Positions 53,894 to 62,303 of a DNA stretch of 64,000 bases are shown here, in pieces. Both the position numbers and the translations under genes were made by a program. This DNA comes from Actinoplanes sichuanensis (lineage in GTDB: Bacteria; Actinomycetota; Actinomycetes; Mycobacteriales; Micromonosporaceae), in NCBI RefSeq assembly GCF_033097365.1, contig NZ_AP028461.1, positions 4,030,001 through 4,094,000 on the forward strand, read 5' to 3'. Position 1 is the stretch's first letter. The number at the start of each line of letters is the position of its first letter. Under the pieces are notes generated by a model. That model was not told the DNA's origin. It did not search any database and saw nothing but the letters and a program-made list of their open reading frames with translations.

Positions 53894-54913
53894 ATGTCGG
53901 GGCGTGCGGGGGCCGGTCGGCCGCGTTCCGGGCGCGCCACGATCTATGACGTCGCCCGTGCCGCAGGGGTGTCCGTCGGGACCGTCTCGCGGGTTCTGAA
54001 CGGTCATCCGGTCGGCGACGCCAGCCGCCGGGCCGTGCAGCGTGCGCTGGCCGGCACCGGGTATGTGCCCAACGAGCACGCCCGTCGGCTCGCCGGTGCC
54101 CGTCCCGCGACGGTGGCGTTTCTGCACTGTGTGTCCGGGGACCGGTTGCTGGCGGATCCGAACGTCAACGCGCTGCTGCTCGACTGCCTGCGCTCTCTCG
54201 GCGAGCAGCAGATCATGATGGTCACGCCGGTCCCCGGCGACGGGCCGCCCGAGGTGGCCGTGCGGATGTTGGCCGCCCGGCTCGACGACCCGGTGCTGAT
54301 GTTCTCCGCGCCGCTCGCGTCGCCTGCGGTCGACGACCTGGTCGGCCGTCATGTGCCGGTGGTGGCCTGTGGAACGCCGCTGGGTCACGAGCGGCGGGTC
54401 TCCTATGTGACCAGCGACGATCGTGAGGGTGCGCGGCAGATGGTCGCCTACCTGCGTTCGCGGGGGCGGCGGCGGATCGGCGTCGTCACCGGGCCGATGG
54501 ATCTGCCCGGTGGCGTCGAGCGGCTGGCCGGCTATCGTGACGCCGTCGGCGCGTTCGATCCCGCGCTCGTGGTTCACGGCGACTACACGTACGCCGGTGG
54601 TGTCACCGCGGCCGAGCGGCTCCTGCGTCAGGCGCCCGACCTGGACGCGATCTTCGCCGCCTCCGACGTGATGGCCGCCGGCGTGCTCGACGCCTGCGCA
54701 CGGGCCGGACGGCGGGTCCCCGAGGATGTGGCGGTGGGCGGCTACGACGACGCCCCGATCGCTGTCGGTACCACGCCGCAGCTGACGACCGTGCGTATCC
54801 CGTGGCGCCGCTACGCCGATCGGCTGACCAGTCAGCTGCTGCGTCGCATCGACGGCGACGACGCGTCCGGCGTGGTCATGCCGGTGGAATTGATCGTTCG
54901 CGGGTCGACCTGA
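53894..54913 (+). CDS. LacI-family transcriptional regulator
   Basis: 339 residues. HTH at 15-40 (ATIYDVARAAGVSVGTVSRVLNG) and a periplasmic-binding-like ligand domain (DLDAIFAASDVMAAGVLDACARAGRRVPEDVAVGGYDDAP). It is divergent from the CHAT1 gene with about 180 bases between. No sugar-uptake genes are near, so its operator may be in this gap; that it controls the CHAT cluster is only inference. Confidence 0.93.
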   Translation: MSGRAGAGRPRSGRATIYDVARAAGVSVGTVSRVLNGHPVGDASRRAVQRALAGTGYVPNEHARRLAGARPATVAFLHCVSGDRLLADPNVNALLLDCLRSLGEQQIMMVTPVPGDGPPEVAVRMLAARLDDPVLMFSAPLASPAVDDLVGRHVPVVACGTPLGHERRVSYVTSDDREGARQMVAYLRSRGRRRIGVVTGPMDLPGGVERLAGYRDAVGAFDPALVVHGDYTYAGGVTAAERLLRQAPDLDAIFAASDVMAAGVLDACARAGRRVPEDVAVGGYDDAPIAVGTTPQLTTVRIPWRRYADRLTSQLLRRIDGDDASGVVMPVELIVRGST

Positions 54914-55066
54914 TCGGTCGGGCGGGGCCCGTTCTCGGCGCAGCGCCGGGTCATCGCGAGGTGGCCTGGTAATAGGATGCCAACTTTTCCGTTCGCCCCC
55001 TACGGGAATCGACGAGTGACGATACTGTCCGGTGTGGATCTGTTCGATACACAACGGGGGAAAGTG

Positions 55067-56626
55067 ATGACGGTAAAGAAGCGAAGGCTGCTCGGCGCCC
55101 GGGCGACGGCGATGCTGGCGGCCTCGGTCCTCGGGTTGGCCGGTCTGGCCGCGGCCGATCAGGCGTTGGCCGGTGCGGTCCCGACGGCGGACGCGGCGTA
55201 CGGGTATGTGGTCAAGGTGGCTGTCGGAGGCGATCGGGCCTGCACCGGGGTGCTGGTCGATCCCAACCTGGTGGCCACGTCGAAGGAGTGCTTCACCGTC
55301 GGGTCGGCCGTCGCGGTCACCGGCCCGGCGCCGGCCGGCAGTAGGGTGACGACCCGTTCGGATCAGCCGACGGCCGCGCAGACCGTGGTGGTCGACTACC
55401 TGCACGTGCGCGACGACCGGAACCTGGTCGTGGCGCATCTGGCCAAGAGCGTGACCGGGGTACGGGGCAGCGCTCCGGTGTCTGCCGCCGCCCCGGTGGC
55501 CGGGGAGACGTTGCGGGTCCTCGGCTTCGGTCGGACCTCGACCGAGTGGGTGCCGGCGCTGCCGCACACCACTCAGATCTCGGTGCAGGACGTCTCGGCG
55601 ACGGGTCTGGCGGTCATGCCGCTGGCGGACGGCACGATCTGCAAGGGCGACGCCGGTGGGCCGGTGATCCGGGAGAAGAGCGACGGTACGGCCGAACTGG
55701 TCGCAGTGCTCAGCACCTCGCGACAGGGTGGGTGTCTCGCCGAGACGAGCACGTTGCGCGACGCCACGTCGACCCGGGTCGACGGGCTGGGCGACTGGGT
55801 CGGCCAGCTCAAGGAGTTCGAGCTGACCGGCCGGGTGGAGGCCGCCGGCGGGACCGGATGTCTGGTCGTCAAGGTCGGCAGCGGCACGTATCAGCTGGCC
55901 GGGGGTGACGCCGCGGTCGTCAAGGCGGGGCAGACCGTTCATGTGTACGGCTATCGGGCCCCGAGCCCGGTGGGCTCCTGCACCCAGGGTCTCCGCTTCC
56001 AGGTCACTCAGGCGTACGCGGTGGAGACGGTGCTCGGCACGGTGACGCAGGGGGTCGAGGGGTGCCTGCTGCTGTCGTCCGGTGGTGTGACGTACCGTCC
56101 GATCGATGGTGATCCGGCCGTCGTCAAGGTGGGCGCGAAGCTGAGCATCGCGGGTTACCCCGTCCCTGGGGCCAGCAAGTGTGGCCAGGGCACGGCGTTC
56201 CGGGCCCTGTCGGTGACGCCGGCGAAGTCGGTCAGTCTGCGTGCCCGGGTCAACGGCAAGTACGTGACCGCGGATAACGGCGGGGCGAACCCGCTGATCG
56301 CCAACCGGGACACGGTGGGCGGCTCGTGGGAGAAGTTCGACTCGTTCGAGCTGGGTGACGGTGTGATCGCGTTGCGGGCGCAGGTGAACGGCAAGTACGT
56401 CACGGCCGACGGTGCCGGTGACCGGGAGTTGATCGCCAACCGTGACTACGTCGGCGGGACGTGGGAGAAGTTCCTGCTGGTCCGTAACGCCGACGGCAGC
56501 GTCAGCTTGAAGGCGGTGGTGAACGGCAAGTTCGTCACGGCCGAGGACGCCGGGGTCAAGCCGCTGATCGCCAACCGGGACACGGTCGGCGGTTCGTGGG
56601 AGAAGTTCGATCTGAACGCCCTCTGA
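55067..56626 (+). CDS. Secreted trypsin-fold pseudoprotease with fascin-like repeats
   Basis: 519 residues; GGGGGA precedes ATG 55067. Signal peptide ends near residue 37. Residues 44-265 follow the S1 trypsin pattern but the catalytic positions have changed: canonical TAAHC is TSKEC (Glu74 for His), the Asp region reads RDDRNLVV, and GDSGGP is GDAGGP (Ala196 for Ser). Two bridging beta units follow, then three repeats (RVNGKYVTADNGGANPLIAN type) resembling fascin-like beta-trefoils. It is probably a binding protein, not a protease. Confidence 0.85.
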   Translation: MTVKKRRLLGARATAMLAASVLGLAGLAAADQALAGAVPTADAAYGYVVKVAVGGDRACTGVLVDPNLVATSKECFTVGSAVAVTGPAPAGSRVTTRSDQPTAAQTVVVDYLHVRDDRNLVVAHLAKSVTGVRGSAPVSAAAPVAGETLRVLGFGRTSTEWVPALPHTTQISVQDVSATGLAVMPLADGTICKGDAGGPVIREKSDGTAELVAVLSTSRQGGCLAETSTLRDATSTRVDGLGDWVGQLKEFELTGRVEAAGGTGCLVVKVGSGTYQLAGGDAAVVKAGQTVHVYGYRAPSPVGSCTQGLRFQVTQAYAVETVLGTVTQGVEGCLLLSSGGVTYRPIDGDPAVVKVGAKLSIAGYPVPGASKCGQGTAFRALSVTPAKSVSLRARVNGKYVTADNGGANPLIANRDTVGGSWEKFDSFELGDGVIALRAQVNGKYVTADGAGDRELIANRDYVGGTWEKFLLVRNADGSVSLKAVVNGKFVTAEDAGVKPLIANRDTVGGSWEKFDLNAL

Positions 56627-56641
56627 CGCCGTCTTCAGCAC

Positions 56642-56672
56642 GGCAGGTCCGCGGTCTGGCCGCGGGCCTGCC
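56642..56672. terminator. Bidirectional hairpin terminator
   Basis: GGCAGGTCCGCGG (56642-56654) and CCGCGGGCCTGCC (56660-56672), 12 of 13 pairs, 5-base loop, between the convergent stops at 56626 and 56711. Confidence 0.75.
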
Positions 56673-56710
56673 AGGCGACGACCCGTAGCCCGGTCGGAGG
56701 TCTGGCGTGG

Positions 56711-56923
56711 TCAGCGTGTCCATTTCAGGAAGCGCTCGAACATCTCCGTCGCCGGGGTCGGCGGCAGATCGCGTACCGCCTCCTCGAGTCGGTCCCACAT
56801 GTAGATGGCGAGTTGCACCAGGTCATGGTCCGCCTTCAACTCCTCGCGGGCCGGATCACAGGGCCACAGGTGCCCGCACGCGAGGCAGTCCCACGACGGC
56901 CGTTCCGGCGTGTGGACTCTCAC
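56711..56923 (-). CDS. Small Cys-containing protein of HTH/DUF397 loci
   Basis: 70 residues from GTG 56923, whose GTGA overlaps the upstream stop (GTG 56941 is possible). It has WDCLACGHLWPCDPAREEL, a zinc-knuckle-like C-x2-C...C, and a helical tail (LVQLAIYMWDRLEEAV). Small proteins of this type recur beside HTH/DUF397 genes in Micromonosporaceae. Function unknown. Confidence 0.68.
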   Translation of the reverse strand: MRVHTPERPSWDCLACGHLWPCDPAREELKADHDLVQLAIYMWDRLEEAVRDLPPTPATEMFERFLKWTR

Positions 56924-57165
56924 TGCCGCCGGCTGCGCCACTGTTGACCCTTGGTCATCAGCGGCCGCTCATTGCCTCGCACCGGGCGGACCGCAACGAA
57001 GTGAACCGTCGGTCCGTTCCAGCGTGGATCCGCGATGCGCAGGGATTCGGTGACGGCGGGCGGATCGACGGTCACCGCGTCCGGGCAGGGGAACCAGGCA
57101 CAGCCGCAGGCGCATCGCGTCTTCCAGGGCATGAACCACACGCGCACTTCGCGGTGCCTTCGCAT
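56920..57165 (-). CDS. Small Cys-rich hypothetical protein
   Basis: 81 residues from ATG 57165, with AAGGAG upstream. It begins MRRHREVRVWFMPWKTRCAC and has CACGCAWFPCPD, a dense Cys cluster likely to bind metal. It overlaps the next gene by 4 bases (56920-56923) and is divergent from the XRE regulator. Confidence 0.68.
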   Translation of the reverse strand: MRRHREVRVWFMPWKTRCACGCAWFPCPDAVTVDPPAVTESLRIADPRWNGPTVHFVAVRPVRGNERPLMTKGQQWRSRRQ

Positions 57166-57263
57166 GGCCTTCTCCTTCCGTGGAGTAGGTGCGGGTGTGG
57201 CTGCCGCAGCACGGGATCCGCAGCCACCACACCCGCACCGCGGATTCTGCGCGCGCATTTTTA

Positions 57264-57297
57264 TTGAGTCAACTTTGGATGCGCGTTTTGATTCAAC
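57264..57297. promoter_or_regulatory. Paired dyads TTGANTCAAC, likely operator
   Basis: TTGAGTCAAC (57264-57273) and TTGATTCAAC (57288-57297) are 24 bases apart. Each holds the dyad TTGA-N-TCAA. They stand in AT-rich DNA about 50 bases before the HTH gene and upstream of the divergent small genes. Confidence 0.55.
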
Positions 57298-57344
57298 CGA
57301 AAGAGTGCACGCAGGGGTGATCAAGCGTCGATGCGTGAGGCAGA

Positions 57345-58196
57345 ATGCTCGGCGTGGACAGTCCGACGTTCGTGAGATTCCAGCTCGGCGCGCAGCTGCG
57401 CCGTCTGCGGGAAGAAGCCAAGGTGTCGACCGACAAGGCGGCTGAGTCCATCGAGGTCACGGCGAGCACGCTGCGCCGGATCGAGTCTGGCAAGGTCGGC
57501 ATCAAGGGACCTTCACTGACCGCGCTTCTCAACCGGTATGACGTGCAGGACGAAGAGCTGCGCGAGACCCTGCTGTCGATGGCGCGCGAGGGCAAGGCGC
57601 GCGGGTGGTGGGCGAAGTACAGCGACCTGCCGCAGGTCTACCGCCAGTACATCGGCCTCGAATCCGCGGCTGAGGAGATCCAGGACTTCCAGACCATCGT
57701 GGTCCCCGGCTTGCTCCAGACCGAGGCTTACGCCCGGGCCATGACGAGCGAGGATGCGTTCAAGCCGAGCACGGAGGCGATCGAGCAGCGAGTGACCGTC
57801 CGACTGGAACGCCAGAAGCTGATCACGGAAGGCCGACTGCGGCTTGTCGCCGTGATGGACGAAGCGGTTCTCCATCGGCAGATCGGCGGGGCCGAGGTCA
57901 TACGTGACCAGCTCACCGCCCTACTCGAAGCGGCCAAGCTGCGGAACGTCACTCTCCAAGTGATCCCGTTCCGCGAGGGCGCCTACGCCTCCATGCTTTC
58001 GAGCTTCGCCATCCTCAACTTTCCGGGCAGTCCGGGGGTGGTCTACATCGAGGGTTTGACCGGAGACCTTTACGCTGAGGGTGACGACGTGCAGCGCTGC
58101 ACGACCGTCTTCAATGACCTTCGATCGTCAGCGTTGTCACCCACCGCATCCCTTGAGATGATCAAGAAAATCCGCGACGCGGAGCACCAGCCATAG
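57345..58196 (+). CDS. XRE-family regulator with DUF5753
   Basis: 283 residues. HTH at about 12-65 (LGAQLRRLREEAKVSTDKAAESIEVTASTLRRIESG), then DUF5753 (IQDFQTIVVPGLLQTEAYARAM, VIPFREGAYASMLSSFAILNFP). Such regulators pair with DUF397 proteins and often control development or toxin-like activities in Streptomyces. The DUF397 gene follows 8 bases later. Confidence 0.95.
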   Translation: MLGVDSPTFVRFQLGAQLRRLREEAKVSTDKAAESIEVTASTLRRIESGKVGIKGPSLTALLNRYDVQDEELRETLLSMAREGKARGWWAKYSDLPQVYRQYIGLESAAEEIQDFQTIVVPGLLQTEAYARAMTSEDAFKPSTEAIEQRVTVRLERQKLITEGRLRLVAVMDEAVLHRQIGGAEVIRDQLTALLEAAKLRNVTLQVIPFREGAYASMLSSFAILNFPGSPGVVYIEGLTGDLYAEGDDVQRCTTVFNDLRSSALSPTASLEMIKKIRDAEHQP

Positions 58197-58204
58197 GAGT
58201 AGTC

Positions 58205-58393
58205 ATGCTCGACCACAACTGGCGCACCAGCACCCGCAGTGGCAGCAACGGCGCGTGCGTCGAGGTCCGGCGCGTGGACGACACGATCGAGGTCCGTGAC
58301 ACGAAAGACCGGACCAAGCCCGCGCACGCCTTCACCCTGGCGGAGTGGGAGGCGTTCATCGGCGCGGCCAAGGACGGCGAGTTCGACCTCTAG
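58205..58393 (+). CDS. DUF397 protein
   Basis: 62 residues. NWRTSTRSGSNGACVEVRR and VRDTKDR...FTLAEWEAFIGAAKDGEFDL are the family signature. In characterised pairs the DUF397 partner antagonises the DUF5753 regulator. Encoded just behind it. Confidence 0.95.
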   Translation: MLDHNWRTSTRSGSNGACVEVRRVDDTIEVRDTKDRTKPAHAFTLAEWEAFIGAAKDGEFDL

Positions 58394-58422
58394 GGATCGT
58401 CATCCGGTTGCGGATTCCGGGA

Positions 58423-58448
58423 GGCCGCCTGCGTTCCCGCGGGCGGCC
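58423..58448 (+). terminator. Hairpin terminator after the HTH/DUF397 unit
   Basis: GGCCGCCTGCG (58423-58433), loop TTCC, CGCGGGCGGCC (58438-58448), 10 of 11 pairs, 30 bases after the DUF397 stop. Confidence 0.65.
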
Positions 58449-58668
58449 GGAGGGCGCTGCGATCACCACCAGACACACGATCAGGCGAATCCGCCCCGGG
58501 GCCGTTGACTCACCGTCACGGTATCTCTTGAAGCGGGTCATACCGTGCCGAAGCGGTTCGCCCGGAGCTACAGCGCCGCCTGCCCTCTGACGCCTGCGAT
58601 GGGGACGCGACGGTCGCCGGCTGGGGAGCTTTGATCGAGGCGCATCCTCGCTGGCACGTTCACGCCTG

Positions 58669-59301
58669 TCACGTATCGCGGCGCTGATACCGCGCGACCA
58701 TGGTGTGCACCGCCTCCTCCACGGCCTGCTCGATCGCCGGGCGTTCCGGTGCCCAGTCGGTGAGCAGGAGCGCGGGCCAGAAGACGAAGTTGGCGATCAT
58801 GCCGAGGAACTGGGTCGCGGCGAGGTCGGCGTCGTCGACCTTCGCGGCACCCGCTTCGCGCGCGGCGATCAGGTAGCGGCTGACCGACTCGAAGTAGGGC
58901 ATCTTGCCCCGGCTGAACTGTGCTTCCCCGAGTTCGGGGAAGCGTGGGAGCTCGGCGATGACGATGCGGAACAGGGCGGTCATGCCGGGTCGGGTGAGTA
59001 GTTCGACGTACCGGTGACCGATCGCGGTGAGTCCGGCCCGCAGGTCGTCGGTGGGTAGGTCCGGGCTGCTGTCGGGCTCGTCGATCTGCCAGGCCTCGGT
59101 GACGATCGCGTCGAAGAGCGCCGCCTTGGTGGAGAACTGCTTGAACAGCGTGGCTTTGGAGACCCCGGCCGCGTCCGCGATCTTGGCGAGCGAGGTCCCG
59201 TCGTAGCCGGAGGCCAGGAACAGGTCGGTCGCGGCCTTCAGGATGGCCGTGCGTTTCTCCTCGGCCACCCGTCGGTGGTACGCGGAGGGTTCGGTGCTCA
59301 T
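58669..59301 (-). CDS. TetR-family repressor
   Basis: 210 residues. HTH at about 25-60 (GYDGTSLAKIADAAGVSKATLFKQFSTKAALFDAIV) and a C-terminal ligand domain. It is divergent from the SDR gene and has matching operator sites in the gap, so it should repress both itself and the SDR. Confidence 0.94.
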   Translation of the reverse strand: MSTEPSAYHRRVAEEKRTAILKAATDLFLASGYDGTSLAKIADAAGVSKATLFKQFSTKAALFDAIVTEAWQIDEPDSSPDLPTDDLRAGLTAIGHRYVELLTRPGMTALFRIVIAELPRFPELGEAQFSRGKMPYFESVSRYLIAAREAGAAKVDDADLAATQFLGMIANFVFWPALLLTDWAPERPAIEQAVEEAVHTMVARYQRRDT

Positions 59302-59325
59302 GGGCGCCAGTATGCCCGATGGCGA

Positions 59326-59394
59326 GGTGAGTCACTTGACTCACCACCTGGTGCACGCCTACCGTCATGGACGAGGTGAGTCGGTCGACTCACC
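59326..59394. promoter_or_regulatory. Two copies of a TetR-type operator
   Basis: Site 1 (59326-59345) and site 2 (59375-59394) are both GGTGAGTC-N4-GACTCACC, nearly perfect dyads 49 bases apart. Site 1 overlaps TTGACT (59336-59341), a -35 with TACCGT (59360-59365) for the SDR gene; CATACT (59314-59309) on minus could serve the repressor. Confidence 0.8.
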
Positions 59395-59420
59395 ACCGGC
59401 ATTTCGCAAAGGAACAGCTC

Positions 59421-60203
59421 ATGCCACGCTTCACCGACCAGACCGTCCTCGTCACCGGCGGCACCGGCGGGCTCGGCGAAAGCCACGTCCGCGCCTACCA
59501 CGCCGAGGGCGCGAACGTCGTCATCGGCAGCACCGCAGGTGGTTTCGACACGGCCTCCGTACTCGCCGCGGAACTGGGCGAACGCGCCCTGGCGACGCGA
59601 CTCGACGTCACCCGCGAGCAGGACTGGACCGTCGCGGTCGCCGCGGCCGAGCGGGCCTTCGGGGCGCTGACGATCCTGGTGAACAACGCCGGCGTGCAGA
59701 ATCCCGCCACCACGATCGAGGCCACCGACCTCGCCCGTTGGGACCGCACCCTCGCGGTCAACGTGACCGGTCAGTTCCTCGGGATCAAGGCCGTCACCCC
59801 GGCGATGCGGCGGGCCGGCGGCGGGGTCATCGTGAACATCGGTTCGACCATGGGCTACGGCGGTACGGCGCTGTACGCCTCGTACGTCGCGAGCAAATGG
59901 GCGATCCGAGGGCTGACGCTGACCGCCGCCCTCGAACTGGGCCGCGACGGCATCCGGGTCAACGCGATCCACCCCGGCGTTGTCTCCACCAAGCTGATCA
60001 ACGAGCCGTCGGCGCCGGGCGAACGACCGATCTCGGACTTCTACGACCCGGAGCCGTTCGCGGTCCCCCGGCTCGGTGATCCGGCCGACGTCAGCGCCGC
60101 GCTGCTGTATCTGACCTCACCGGAGGCGTCGTTCGCGACCGGCACCGAGCTGGTACTCGACGGCGGCCTGCTGTTGGGCCCGGCGCTTGCGGCCGGCGTC
60201 TGA
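59421..60203 (+). CDS. SDR-family oxidoreductase
   Basis: 260 residues; AAAGGA precedes ATG 59421. Cofactor motif TGGTGGLG, NNAG motif, catalytic Ser in NIGSTMG and Y-x3-K in ASYVASKWA. A 3-oxoacyl/hydroxysteroid-type dehydrogenase; substrate unknown. Under control of the divergent TetR gene. The small deazaflavin-type gene follows 13 bases later. Confidence 0.94.
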   Translation: MPRFTDQTVLVTGGTGGLGESHVRAYHAEGANVVIGSTAGGFDTASVLAAELGERALATRLDVTREQDWTVAVAAAERAFGALTILVNNAGVQNPATTIEATDLARWDRTLAVNVTGQFLGIKAVTPAMRRAGGGVIVNIGSTMGYGGTALYASYVASKWAIRGLTLTAALELGRDGIRVNAIHPGVVSTKLINEPSAPGERPISDFYDPEPFAVPRLGDPADVSAALLYLTSPEASFATGTELVLDGGLLLGPALAAGV

Positions 60204-60216
60204 GTCGGGCACGGAC

Positions 60217-60645
60217 ATGGTCACCGACCCCGCCGTCCGCGCAGCGCTGGAGCTGACGCCGGCCTCGCCGACCCGTGCACGGATCGTCGACATCACCACG
60301 GTCGGCCGCCGCACCGGCCGACCGCGCCGGATCGAGATCTTCTTCTACCGCGTGCACGGCAGGTTCTACCTCAACAGCGGCCTGCTGCGGCCGCCGAGTT
60401 GGTACGCGAATCTGCTGTCGCATCCCGATTTCACGTTCCACCTCAAGAACGGCGTGCGGGCCGATCTGCGCGCCCGGGCTCGGCCGGTCACCGATCCGGG
60501 CGAACGCAGGACGGTCTTCACCGAGGTGGTGGCCGACCTGAACCAGCCGAGCAATCCGGGCACCATCCAGCAGCCCACACATCTGGTCGACTGGCTGCGC
60601 ACGAGCCGTCTCGTCGAGGTCACCTTCCCCGACCTGCGGCGGTGA
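60217..60645 (+). CDS. Deazaflavin (F420)-dependent nitroreductase-type protein
   Basis: 142 residues of the Ddn/FDOR-A family: VDITTVGRRTGRPRRIEIFFYRVHGRFYLNSG, then SWYANLLSHPDFTFHLKNG, the usual F420-binding barrel. It probably reduces a quinone or similar substrate using F420H2. Co-oriented with the SDR, so likely under the same TetR control. Confidence 0.88.
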   Translation: MVTDPAVRAALELTPASPTRARIVDITTVGRRTGRPRRIEIFFYRVHGRFYLNSGLLRPPSWYANLLSHPDFTFHLKNGVRADLRARARPVTDPGERRTVFTEVVADLNQPSNPGTIQQPTHLVDWLRTSRLVEVTFPDLRR

Positions 60646-60648
60646 GGC

Positions 60649-61440
60649 CTACAGCAGCGTGGTCAGCGCGCCTCCGTCGACGCGCATGGCGGATCCGTTG
60701 ACCGCGGAGGCGACCGGGCTGGCGAGGAAGGTGACCGCGGCGGCGATCTCGGCCGGGTCGATGAACCGGCCCAGCAGCGACGTCTGGTTGGCGCCGATGA
60801 TCGCCGCCTTCATCTGCTCCTCGGGGATGGACTGCGCGGCGGCCAGTGTCGTGACCGTGTCGGCGACACCGTCGGAGTAGGTCGGGCCGCCGAGTACCGA
60901 GTTGACCGTCACGGCGGTGCCCTTGGTGAGTTTGGCCAGGCCGTTGCCCACCGCGAGCATCGCGGTCTTGGACGTGCCGTAGTGGATCATGTCGGCGGGT
61001 ACGTTGACGCCCGACTCGCTGCTGACGAACACGATCCGGCCCCAGCCCCGTTCGAGCATCGCGGGCATGAGCCGTCGGGCGAGCCGGACGCCGCTGAGCA
61101 CGTTGACCTCGTGATAGAGGCGCCAGTCGTCGTCGGAGATCGACTCGAACGGCTTGAGCTCGAAGAGTCCGACGTTGTTGATCAGGATGTCGACGCTGCC
61201 GAGCCGGTCGCACAGCCGGTCGACGTCGGTCGGGTTCGCGAAGTCGGCGGGCAGGCCGGTGACCGACACCCCGGGAACCTCGGCGCGCAGCGCCTCGACG
61301 GCCTTGTCGAGTCTCCCGGGGCCACGGCCGTTGAGGATCACGTCCACGCCTTCGCCGGCCAGGGCCTTCGCGGTGGCGTAGCCGATGCCTCGGCTGGAGC
61401 CGCTGATGACGGCGGTCTTACCGGTGAGCTGCAGATCCAT
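60649..61440 (-). CDS. SDR-family oxidoreductase
   Basis: 263 residues; GAGGAG precedes ATG 61440. Cofactor motif SGSSRGIG, NNVG, catalytic Ser in FVSSESG and Y-x3-K in IHYGTSKTAML. The stop is 3 bases from the convergent F420-type gene. Substrate unknown. Confidence 0.93.
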   Translation of the reverse strand: MDLQLTGKTAVISGSSRGIGYATAKALAGEGVDVILNGRGPGRLDKAVEALRAEVPGVSVTGLPADFANPTDVDRLCDRLGSVDILINNVGLFELKPFESISDDDWRLYHEVNVLSGVRLARRLMPAMLERGWGRIVFVSSESGVNVPADMIHYGTSKTAMLAVGNGLAKLTKGTAVTVNSVLGGPTYSDGVADTVTTLAAAQSIPEEQMKAAIIGANQTSLLGRFIDPAEIAAAVTFLASPVASAVNGSAMRVDGGALTTLL

Positions 61441-61503
61441 GGGTTCTCCTCGTTGCGGGCGGCTGCGGTTGATTCGATGCTGCCGGGCTGCGATGAGCAC
61501 CCG

Positions 61504-61912
61504 ATGAGCAAGCCGACCGGGACGAGGGAGTACGTGGTGAGGGGTGTGCTCAGCGGCCTGTTCGGCGCGGTCGAGGAGCAGTCCAACGGGTTGTACGCCA
61601 ACGAGTTCGCCCGTCGGGCCGGGCTCGAAGCGACGCCCCGCCTTGAGATCGGTCCCGTTGTGTCCGACTCCAGGTCTGCCGGCGGTGCTGATGGTCGAGC
61701 GACTCGCCTCCCGGACGGATGCCGCCTACCGGCACTGGCCGGCGTCGGTCGGCGACGACGTCGTCGCCGAAGCGGTGGCCGTCTTCTGCCGGGAATCCCT
61801 GCCGGCCGCGCTGCGCCGCGAGTTGGAACACTCCCCCGACGTGCGGGCGCACCTGTTCCACCTCACCGACACCCGACTCGAAACGGTCTGGCCGACCGAT
61901 ATCGCGGGGTGA
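61504..61912 (+). pseudogene. Possible frameshifted hypothetical gene
   Basis: From ATG 61504 one frame gives MSKPTGTREYVVRGVLSGLF and on to EATPRLEIGP; after about 61665 the more protein-like frame is MVERLASRTDAAYRHWPASV and onward to the stop at 61912 (ATG 61691, 73 residues). Either a broken gene or just the 73-residue ORF is real. Confidence 0.38.
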
Positions 61913-61915
61913 GGG

Positions 61916-62263
61916 TCACTGCGGGCAGCCCGCGTGGACGGATGCGACGTATCGCATCGCCCATGCCATCAGTAGGTAGGCCGGCAGCAGGGTCGCCGCC
62001 CAGCCGGCCAGTGCCGCGAGTCGCACGCCCCGATATCCGCGGCCGAGGACGCTGAGGGCCGCGGCGGTCAGGCCGACGGCCGCGACCATGACCGCCATGA
62101 CGAAGGCGTTCACGGCGGTCTCGTCGGCGCTGCAGAAGCCGTCGCTCTGCAGGTGGACGCCGAGTAGGAACACCGCCGTCGCCGCCGCGAGAGCGATGGC
62201 CGCCCGACCGGACAGGGCACGGGCGGCATTCATGGGCGTACGTGGTGTCGTCACGTCGGGCAT
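61916..62263 (-). CDS. Small integral membrane protein
   Basis: 115 residues from ATG 62263 (ATG 62233 possible). Three membrane segments: AAIALAAATAVFLLGVHL, AFVMAVMVAAVGLTAAALSVL, LAALAGWAATLLPAYLLMAWAM. No family recognised. Downstream of the TetR gene and perhaps co-transcribed with it. Confidence 0.65.
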   Translation of the reverse strand: MPDVTTPRTPMNAARALSGRAAIALAAATAVFLLGVHLQSDGFCSADETAVNAFVMAVMVAAVGLTAAALSVLGRGYRGVRLAALAGWAATLLPAYLLMAWAMRYVASVHAGCPQ

Positions 62264-62303
62264 CCTGGCATCCGGCCGCAAGGCGGGACCCCGGGTGCGC
62301 GGC

